Origin: Actinomycetes bacterium
GTDB lineage: Bacteria; Actinomycetota; Actinomycetes; Mycobacteriales; Mycobacteriaceae
NCBI GenBank assembly: GCA_023432405.1
Contig: JAEYUQ010000012.1
Coordinates: forward strand, 1 to 23,069
Length of the DNA: 23,069 nt
Direction: 5' to 3'
Shown: positions 1 through 6,059 of the stretch, piece after piece
How the letters are laid out: every line of letters begins with the position of its first letter
How positions within the stretch are numbered: the first letter of the stretch is position 1
The notes under the pieces: model-generated
Database searches by the model: none
Told to the model about the DNA's origin: nothing
The model's input: the letters and a program-made list of their open reading frames with translations, nothing else
Program-made: the position numbers and the translations under genes

Positions 1-190
1 CCCCCCCAGAAACTTGTCTACCAGGAACTTTGCAATTAAAAGATTACTATCCTCAGGGAGAAAAATTGTCTATCCCCCCGCAAGGGTGAGCACCTACCCT
101 CCTTCTTACGGTTTTTGAGAACGCAAAACGCTTCCGCTATTTACTTTAGCACCAAGCCCCTCAGAGGGCTCTCATAAGTCACCTAACTTT

Positions 191-220
191 CTCTTAAGAA
201 ATTCTTAGAAACTAGAGAGG
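191..220. repeat. 30-bp direct repeat, copy A, overlapping a stop codon
   Basis: This element matches 1482-1511 at 26 of 30 positions. Its core TTAAGAAATTCTTA is an inverted repeat, so it can fold into a hairpin on either strand. The TAG stop codon of the minus-strand DUF1846 gene (212-214) lies inside it. It may act as a weak terminator for that gene. Positions 1-190 contain no gene that I can support. Confidence 0.6.
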
Positions 221-1312
221 CTGCAAATCAGTAGACCGCGGAGCATCTATCAATCCGGCTTCCCTCATAATGACATGAATACGGCACGCCAGAAGTGCGC
301 GATACTCAGCGTCACCGCGATTGCCCACCTCATCTATCTGCATCACCTGAAGGGCAGCCTCATAACGCCGCTTGATCTCTTCCCGAGCCGCGTGAGCACA
401 GGCCTTGTCATCTACCACCGCCACTGGAGCCATATTCACGGTCAGCTCAGTGGGGGAACCGTACCCGAGTTCAAGGTCAATACGCTGAAGAACCTTCAAA
501 AGAAGCGGATACCCGTCCACGTCCCTATTGGTGGCTGTGGCTGCAGTGTGGAAGCGTTTGTAGAAGTAAGGATCCACCACAAGGAGATCATCCAACTCTG
601 CCGTTGCTGCTTCGTAGGCAAGATTGATTGGATCGGCCGTTCCCCTATTCCAGAACGGAAAGAGCTCATACTTGGCATAGCCTGCACGACGCCCCCGCAA
701 GTACTCTCCGTACAACTGAGCGGTGGCCACCGACATCTTCCCAGAGCCACTACCAGGGGCAATAATCACCACGATATTTCTTGTGAGCTCCACAAACTCC
801 TGGGAACCTAACCCTTCAGGGGTTAAGAGTGCAGCCTCATCGTGAGGGTATCCCTCCATGTAACGGTGTACCGCTACAGCAATGCCGTATCCTTTGAGAC
901 ACTCTACAAAAGCCTGGGCATGGGTGTATTCGGGCTTCATCTGTGTTATCACCACACTGGCAAGACGAAGCCCTAATTCCTGACCACGACGCAACATTCG
1001 GATAAGTTCTTGAGGATACGTCAGCCCCAAGTCCTCTCGCACTCGGCCATCCTCAAGGTCACGAGCACTCATCACCATGAGAATCTCTAGCTCTGATTCC
1101 AGTTTCTGAAGCACAGCCAATTTATTCTCTGCACGAAAACCTGGGAGCACTCGTTCAGCATGGGTATCTTCATAAAGCTTGCCACCGAACTCCAGATACA
1201 GGCGCCCGCCAATCCGGTTACGCCGCTTGAGAATCTGACAGGCCTGAAGCTTGATATAGAGATCATTATCAAAGGCGCTATCCACACGTGTGGAACCTGG
1301 GTTTGAGGACAT
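212..1312 (-). CDS. DUF1846 (UPF0371) family protein, C-terminally short
   Basis: A cytosolic protein of the DUF1846/UPF0371 family, whose biochemical role is not established; a structure exists for the Corynebacterium diphtheriae member. Family blocks occur in order: LYLEFGGKL, RVLPGF, the EGYPHDEAAL region, the glycine-rich APGSGSGKM, FPFWN, LAYEAATAEL and NMAPVAVVDD. The reading frame can be extended to 1351, but I place the start at ATG 1312 because a strong AAGGAGG lies 5 nt before it and the family similarity begins just after. The protein is 366 aa, whereas family members are usually near 490-500 aa. The last roughly 130 residues are missing, and no continuation is seen in any frame of 1-211. 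The stop codon lies inside a 30-bp repeat that also occurs at 1482-1511. The gene may be a functional short form or a decaying one. Confidence 0.85.
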   Translation of the reverse strand: MSSNPGSTRVDSAFDNDLYIKLQACQILKRRNRIGGRLYLEFGGKLYEDTHAERVLPGFRAENKLAVLQKLESELEILMVMSARDLEDGRVREDLGLTYPQELIRMLRRGQELGLRLASVVITQMKPEYTHAQAFVECLKGYGIAVAVHRYMEGYPHDEAALLTPEGLGSQEFVELTRNIVVIIAPGSGSGKMSVATAQLYGEYLRGRRAGYAKYELFPFWNRGTADPINLAYEAATAELDDLLVVDPYFYKRFHTAATATNRDVDGYPLLLKVLQRIDLELGYGSPTELTVNMAPVAVVDDKACAHAAREEIKRRYEAALQVMQIDEVGNRGDAEYRALLACRIHVIMREAGLIDAPRSTDLQPL

Positions 1313-1414
1313 CGCGACCTCCTTCTGCGTCGTGATCTTCAAGTCCAGCATCGGTTGTTAGAAAACCCGTTCAGCGATAGTTCTTACGGCGATATGAATT
1401 AACAGTAGTGCCTG

Positions 1415-1443
1415 ATATTAAGACTCCTACCAGCATGAATAAA
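1415..1443 (-). promoter_or_regulatory. possible promoter of the DUF1846 gene
   Basis: On the minus strand, TTTATT (1438-1443) and TAATAT (1415-1420) are separated by 17 nt, about 100 bp before the DUF1846 start. The -35 match is poor, so this is a weak prediction. Confidence 0.3.
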
Positions 1444-1472
1444 AGTATTGCCTAGAAACTACATAAGAAGAA

Positions 1473-1511
1473 CCTCTCTGCTTCTTAAGAATTTCTTAGA
1501 AAGCAGAGAGG
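1473..1511 (-). terminator. hairpin terminator after the CAP-protein gene; contains repeat copy B
   Basis: An 11-bp perfect stem (CCTCTCTGCTT / AAGCAGAGAGG) encloses the inner inverted repeat TAAGAA-T-TTCTTA. It lies 26 bp past the stop codon of the CAP gene. On the minus strand it is followed by TTCTTCTTATG, which is moderately T-rich. Positions 1482-1511 are the second copy of the repeat found at 191-220. Confidence 0.65.
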
Positions 1512-1537
1512 TTTATAGCAAACTATACGCAGCGTTC

Positions 1538-2053
1538 TTAATCCTTGAAACGCTGAACCACCCACATCTCTTGGTTAGTCGAGTACGCAATACCAACTCC
1601 CATTGTTTTATGGGAATTATTCAGCAAATTATCTCTGTGCCCTTGGGAATTCATCCAGGCAGTAATGGTATCCAACATAGACTTTGGCACTAAAGCGCCA
1701 TTTTCTTCTTTAGGATCACTCCAATAAATGTTCTCACCATTGTAGTAATCCACTACGTGAAACCTATCGTGCTGCACATTGTTGGTGAGCTGGAGATGAC
1801 GGCCCCACTGGGTTGAGTGCATAGACATTGCACAATCAAAAGCTACTTCGTTTGAGCCATTTTGCTTGCGCTTGTCGTTCGTAAGCTTGAACATTTCAGC
1901 AACCACGAAGGAGAGTTCCTCTGGGGCGGTCTTTCCTGTGCATTCTGAAATCTCTTCAATCTGCTGAGCTGAAACATCGCCACCAGAGAATGCGCCAATT
2001 CCTCCAACCATTGCGATACTTAGAACAGCGGCAGCTACTCTGGAACAGCTCAT
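1538..2053 (-). CDS. secreted CAP-domain (SCP/PR-1-like) protein
   Basis: An exported protein of the CAP superfamily. Bacterial members are extracellular and of mostly unknown activity. A signal peptide is seen: a short basic start (MSCSR), a hydrophobic run to about residue 20, and a likely cleavage after DVSA near residue 29. The CAP motifs follow: a His-containing NNVQHDRFH, then GENIYW, then AWMNSQGHRDNLLNN, and a final strand ending WVVQRFKD. These supply the paired His and Glu residues of the CAP cavity. Two Cys residues in the mature protein (SECTG and FDCAM) could form a disulfide. A GTG at 2062 is possible, but ATG 2053 has AAGGGG at a proper distance and is preferred, giving 171 aa. 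The protein is essentially one complete CAP domain with no wall anchor. It has its own terminator at 1473-1511 and lies among secreted surface proteins. Confidence 0.88.
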   Translation of the reverse strand: MSCSRVAAAVLSIAMVGGIGAFSGGDVSAQQIEEISECTGKTAPEELSFVVAEMFKLTNDKRKQNGSNEVAFDCAMSMHSTQWGRHLQLTNNVQHDRFHVVDYYNGENIYWSDPKEENGALVPKSMLDTITAWMNSQGHRDNLLNNSHKTMGVGIAYSTNQEMWVVQRFKD

Positions 2054-2169
2054 CGCACTCACCCCTTAGAGAACATAATCTACATCATCTGAGAATACTC
2101 TGTGAAGAACCAAAAAGGAAGCTAGCAATGAGAGAATTTTAGAGGTGTATCCTCGCCCACAAGCAAAAA

Positions 2170-2190
2170 CCCGGCTTCCATGAAGCCGGG
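2170..2190 (-). terminator. Rho-independent terminator of the 120-aa secreted protein gene
   Basis: A GC-rich stem, CCCGGCTTC paired with GAAGCCGGG around a 3-nt loop, is followed on the minus strand by TTTTTGCTTG. It lies 36 bp past the stop codon of the gene at 2227. This is a textbook intrinsic terminator. Confidence 0.9.
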
Positions 2191-2226
2191 CAATAGGTGG
2201 GAAATAAGGTTCAAAGGTTGAAACGC

Positions 2227-2589
2227 TTAGGCAATAGCCTCACGCTTGTCGAAGCCGTAGTTCTCAAGGGCATTGTTGATGGCCACGAAGGACTCACCGT
2301 TGGTACCAAGGTTGTATTCAGGGTCAATCACAATCTTGGCACTGTTATCAGCGGCGTTTGCGTCAATGCTGATGACGGTACGTCCTTCACGATTGTTAAT
2401 CTCCTGGACAAGATTCTCAGCAGCAATTTCACGAAGCACACCGGAAGAGGCGGAAGTCACGCTCTCGTCAATGATCAAGATAGAACCCTGTTCAGCGATA
2501 GCCGGGGCAACCCCAAAAACGCCCGTGACCATCATGAAAGAACCTGCGATGCCAGCAACCTTCAGGGAGAGCTTGTTGATAGACTTCAT
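2227..2589 (-). CDS. small secreted protein, stand-alone copy of the adhesin C-terminal domain
   Basis: A 120-aa protein of no family I recognise. Residues 1-32 form a clear signal peptide (basic start, hydrophobic core, cleavage after APAIA), leaving about 88 residues without Cys. The mature part aligns along its whole length with the last 85 or so residues of both large surface proteins. For example, VIDPEYNLGTNGESF here matches VVHPDYDLGSHGDRF there, and NYGFDKREAIA matches QYGFTEIEVIA. Reading the pattern, I expect a beta-alpha-beta-beta-alpha-beta fold; this is inference. It lacks the Cys pair that precedes the domain in the adhesins. It has a well-formed promoter (2635-2663) and terminator (2170-2190), so it is transcribed alone, probably strongly. 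It may co-assemble with, compete with or cap the adhesins. No enzymatic motif is visible. Confidence 0.85.
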   Translation of the reverse strand: MKSINKLSLKVAGIAGSFMMVTGVFGVAPAIAEQGSILIIDESVTSASSGVLREIAAENLVQEINNREGRTVISIDANAADNSAKIVIDPEYNLGTNGESFVAINNALENYGFDKREAIA

Positions 2590-2602
2590 ATTTTTCTTCC
2601 CA

Positions 2603-2624
2603 ACCTCTTAGAATTCTCTTAACC
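2603..2624. promoter_or_regulatory. imperfect palindrome in the leader of the 120-aa protein gene
   Basis: On the minus strand this reads GGTTAAGAGAATTCTAAGAGG. It holds TAAGAG twice with an 11-bp period around the palindrome AGAATTCT, just downstream of the predicted transcription start. It resembles the TTAAGAA/TTCTTA elements at 191-220 and 1482-1511. A regulator site is possible but unproven. Confidence 0.35.
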
Positions 2625-2634
2625 TTGGACCCTC

Positions 2635-2663
2635 ATCATAGGGCATAGCTGACACCTTGTAAA
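2635..2663 (-). promoter_or_regulatory. sigma-70-type promoter of the 120-aa secreted protein gene
   Basis: On the minus strand, TTTACA (2658-2663) and TATGAT (2635-2640) are separated by exactly 17 nt. This is close to consensus and lies about 45 bp before the start codon at 2589. It is the best-formed promoter I see in the window. Confidence 0.65.
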
Positions 2664-2774
2664 GCGATTCCCCAGATTTTCTCAGGATTTTTTCGGGAAC
2701 CTTACAGACAAACGGTAGGTTGCCAGGTGGAGCCAGGGACTACAGCCTAAGAAGCAGTTAGCCCCTACTACTTC

Positions 2775-5717
2775 CTAGGCGATAACTTCGATCTCGGTGA
2801 AGCCGTACTGCCTTAAGACCTTCTGAATATCACTAAACCGATCTCCATGCGAACCCAAATCATAATCAGGATGAACCACGATTCGGACAAAGTTCCGCTC
2901 CGGCTCCACCTCATACTCCACAACTTTCTGTTCAGCTGCTTCATTAATCACCTCTAGGAGCCTTTCCACCCCTTCTCTGCGCACCTCAGGGGCAGAGTAT
3001 GCGCTAATAGAAGGATCGGAAACAATAATGTTGCAATCCTGAGGCCAGTAATTTTCGCCAGTTACAGAATGTTGCCTCTCAGCACACTGATCCGCCGTTG
3101 TGCTGATCTTGGTGTCAATCTGGTCTCCTGATGACGTATGGATAACGGAGTCATCTTTATAGGTATTAGTAATTCCCTGGGCGTCACCATCGATGTCCTT
3201 GTACTCAGCAATGAGAGTCTCGACAGGGGTATCAAGCGGGTTACCCTGTTTGTCCACTTCCGTTGAGGTGAGTTCCTCGAAGGCAATCGCAGCCTTAACA
3301 CTCTTCAACTGTTCATCGGTGGCAGTAACGGTGATTGGTACTTCTTTAGTGCCCTTGACTGAACCATCAGACTGATTAGCGGCACCCGTGGTAAATGTCA
3401 CTGGCTCAGACTTACCAAGAACCTTCTGCCCATCAGCCTGATCTACCAACGTAGCGTTGAACGTGTATTCCGTATTTGGAGCTAAACCTTCAAAGCTGAC
3501 CGTATCGGTAATCGTCATACCCGACTCAAGCAAGGCAGACTTCGGATTGAGGGATGTCACAATCTGAGGGGAAAACTGATTCTCCTTCGGCACATCCCCT
3601 CTCACGGTCTGAGCCTCATCGTTAATGTCCTTATGCTCAGCAATCGTCTGGGTAAAACCATCAGAATTCCTCGACCCATCAGGATTCACCTCGTCAGAGG
3701 AAAGCGTTTCAAACACCACAGCAGACTGACCAGCCTCAACCTTGTCAGCACCCGGCACCTTCACCTCAACCGTGCCCGACACAGACCCATCCGCGGCCTT
3801 CCTAAAGTTCTGCAAGCCCGCCTCATCGGCCACAAACATCAGCGGGGTGTCAGTCTTACCCAGCAACACACCCTGGGAACCATCCTCACCCTTGGCATAC
3901 AACTCGCCTAACAACTGGTAGGAAGCACCCTCAACCAGACCAGACACCGTCACCGTGTCCGTCACCTCCGTGACCCGATCCGTCAGCGTCTTCGGGGAGG
4001 CAGAGGTTTCCAGCGACGGAGCAAAATTAGGGGCAGGCTTGCTCACCGCGTTGGCCTCATCCGTGTTCGAGACCACAAGCTCAGACTCGCCACCCTCAGA
4101 CACGTAACTAGCAGTAGCTGACGCCTCATCACGATGATCCTCAGCACCGTAATCAAGCCCAGGAACATGAATCACTACGAATCTAGCCTGACCAACAGCA
4201 AGATCAAATGGCAGTACTGAGAACAGCTCAGCATTAATAGCCTTCTGAATCTCAGCAATAGACTGCCCACCGGTGACGTGGTCATTAATCTCGACATCCT
4301 GAAGCTCAACATTTCCGGTATTTTTCACCGAATACTTAATCGACATCGCGTCACCGCCGACTTCAACGGGGGATTCCTCATCCTGAGCATCAAACCATGA
4401 ATCAGCAGAATTCGACGCCTCCGGATCAGCAGACAGATACTTCTTCAACTCAAGCTTCGGTTCCTTCTCATTCGTGACCGTCTGAGCTTCATCTGCAATA
4501 TCTTTGTGATAATCAATCCGGGTTTTTGAGGGTTTCGTTAAGGGATTGCCCTGACGATCTACCACTTCAGAGAACAATTCCTCGAAAACAACTGCGGCAT
4601 CAAGCGCGGCAATCTCAGCGTTATTAGCAGTGACGGTAATCGGCACGTTTACCGTGCCAGAAACAGAGAGTTCATCTTTATTTGCATAAGGGGTTGTAAA
4701 AGAAACCGATTCCGAAACACCAAGAATGCTCTGCTCATTAGCCTTATCCACTAATGTGGCCTCCAAGGTGTACTGAGTATTCGGCGCCAGCCCCTCGTAG
4801 GACACCGTATCCGTCAGCGTCACACCATACTTCAACACAGCAGACTTAGGAGACACTGAGGTGTCAATCCGTGGAGTGAAGTTATTGGACTCTTCTATCT
4901 GAAGGCCTGGTTGATGAATAGGTACCACCATCTGCGGGGCAGCGTCGTCGTCAAAGCTAGATTTACCCGAAGATGTGGTAGTGAAGTGCTCATCATAAGC
5001 CTTTGGCTCAAGGACTGTGAGGTATTCATCATCCGCTGCCTTAGGTATGTCAGCTCCCACATACTTGAAAGTGAGCGTATCCGTGGTGGGATCGAACTTG
5101 GACTGCTCATACCCCGTTATCTCTTTAAACTTTTCGGGAGTGAGGTTTTTTGAGGCTCGAGCAACTCCGTTGCTCATAAAAACGCCACCCTCAAGCTGGG
5201 ATGTCCTCGCTGCACTGAGGAGATATTGAAGTGCTACTGAATAGTCAGCAAAGTCATCTTGATTCTTTTCTTGCCAAGCCTTGAGGGCAAGCTTGGTCAC
5301 ATGAATGGCAGAGTCCCTGATCTGCCCCTCGAAAGGAACTCTCTGGAAACCTACTTCCTTAAACTCGTCAGGATCCAGAGTCACAATGGACCCTAGTTTC
5401 TTGGGTGGAAGATACGCGCTATCTGGCATTTGCTCTGGTGATGGAACACGTGAATCAATACACATACCGTAGGTTCCACTAAAACCACTCGGCATTTGAC
5501 TATCAGCAATTTTAACGAGCGTTCCTACTGCGTTAGGCCGTAATGTTGGAGCGTCGCTCATGGCTGGGGAATACCATGAATCTGCTGGAAGGGTTGAGAT
5601 AGGCTGCCAACTAACATCATCAACCGCGGCGTTAGACACGGATGCAATTCCCATCATCACAGCTAGTGCAGATAGGAAAGCAATCACGCTCTTCCACAGG
5701 GACCCTGGCCGGTTCAT
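2775..5717 (-). CDS. large secreted adhesin-like protein: TED, three VaFE modules, DUF11-like domain, CTD
   Basis: A 980-aa exported protein with self-crosslinking modules, likely a surface adhesin. Signal peptide residues 1-30 (cleavage near SNA). Thioester domain ~35-275: Cys86 in MCID and Gln164 in ALQYLL fit the [YFLM]C-hydrophobic-D and hydrophobic-Q motifs of TEDs, which bind host surfaces covalently. VaFE modules at ~281-415, ~565-705 and ~715-850 have TDT(V), FE (Glu379, 670, 814) and a final Gln (412, 703, 847), residues expected for intramolecular ester bonds. A DUF11/CARDB-like domain (YSVKNTGNVELQDVEIND) lies at ~425-555. The third VaFE has Tyr839 where the others have His. The C-terminal ~120 residues hold a Cys pair (878, 895) and the CTD also found in the 918-aa paralogue and the 120-aa protein. 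There is no LPxTG or C-terminal membrane segment. ATG 5717 has AGGAG 5 nt upstream and is chosen over GTG 5723. Confidence 0.88.
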   Translation of the reverse strand: MNRPGSLWKSVIAFLSALAVMMGIASVSNAAVDDVSWQPISTLPADSWYSPAMSDAPTLRPNAVGTLVKIADSQMPSGFSGTYGMCIDSRVPSPEQMPDSAYLPPKKLGSIVTLDPDEFKEVGFQRVPFEGQIRDSAIHVTKLALKAWQEKNQDDFADYSVALQYLLSAARTSQLEGGVFMSNGVARASKNLTPEKFKEITGYEQSKFDPTTDTLTFKYVGADIPKAADDEYLTVLEPKAYDEHFTTTSSGKSSFDDDAAPQMVVPIHQPGLQIEESNNFTPRIDTSVSPKSAVLKYGVTLTDTVSYEGLAPNTQYTLEATLVDKANEQSILGVSESVSFTTPYANKDELSVSGTVNVPITVTANNAEIAALDAAVVFEELFSEVVDRQGNPLTKPSKTRIDYHKDIADEAQTVTNEKEPKLELKKYLSADPEASNSADSWFDAQDEESPVEVGGDAMSIKYSVKNTGNVELQDVEINDHVTGGQSIAEIQKAINAELFSVLPFDLAVGQARFVVIHVPGLDYGAEDHRDEASATASYVSEGGESELVVSNTDEANAVSKPAPNFAPSLETSASPKTLTDRVTEVTDTVTVSGLVEGASYQLLGELYAKGEDGSQGVLLGKTDTPLMFVADEAGLQNFRKAADGSVSGTVEVKVPGADKVEAGQSAVVFETLSSDEVNPDGSRNSDGFTQTIAEHKDINDEAQTVRGDVPKENQFSPQIVTSLNPKSALLESGMTITDTVSFEGLAPNTEYTFNATLVDQADGQKVLGKSEPVTFTTGAANQSDGSVKGTKEVPITVTATDEQLKSVKAAIAFEELTSTEVDKQGNPLDTPVETLIAEYKDIDGDAQGITNTYKDDSVIHTSSGDQIDTKISTTADQCAERQHSVTGENYWPQDCNIIVSDPSISAYSAPEVRREGVERLLEVINEAAEQKVVEYEVEPERNFVRIVVHPDYDLGSHGDRFSDIQKVLRQYGFTEIEVIA

Positions 5718-5822
5718 TGTCACTCCTACTTACGCCCTGACCAGAGCAGCATCTCTATGAGAAGGCCACAAGCTCTCACATTGAATAATGAGAACAACGT
5801 GAAACCCATTGCTCGAACAAAC

Positions 5823-5888
5823 GCCCAGCTCTCGCCACACAGTAAACTTACAGCTAAGCTTAAGACATTTGAGAGGATTCCACTAGTC
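5823..5888 (-). promoter_or_regulatory. 66-bp conserved upstream block (copy 1), adhesin gene at 2775-5717
   Basis: This block differs at only 7 of 66 positions from 8921-8986, which lies at a similar distance before the other adhesin gene, while the DNA between each block and its start codon has diverged. On the minus strand it contains CTTAAGCTTAG followed by TGTAAGTTTAC, both near-palindromic. It is likely the promoter and operator of the gene. The rest of the 5718-6059 gap holds only the hairpin at 6000-6036. Confidence 0.6.
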
Positions 5889-5999
5889 TCCGAAGGACCC
5901 CACACGGATAATGGGGTAAAAGTCTGTAGGGTTTCATGGACATCTTGGCATGAAGCTCAGCAGTAATTGGGTTCTCTCAGGCGCTCAGCTTGTTAAGGG

Positions 6000-6036
6000 C
6001 TCTTCAGCCAGGGCAGGTAGCGCTCTAGCTGAAGAG
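6000..6036 (-). terminator. hairpin downstream of the 918-aa adhesin gene
   Basis: A perfect 9-bp stem, CTCTTCAGC / GCTGAAGAG with a 19-nt loop, lies 23 bp past the stop codon. There is no clear T-tract on the minus strand (CCCTTAAC follows), so it may be a Rho-dependent or RNA-stabilising structure. Confidence 0.45.
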
Positions 6037-6059
6037 GACTCATTCTTAGTGGAACACGC

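Noticed and set aside
275..811. 178-aa plus-strand frame
   Set aside because: It lies entirely opposite the DUF1846 gene, whose conserved motifs are clear. The plus-strand product has no recognisable features or ribosome site.
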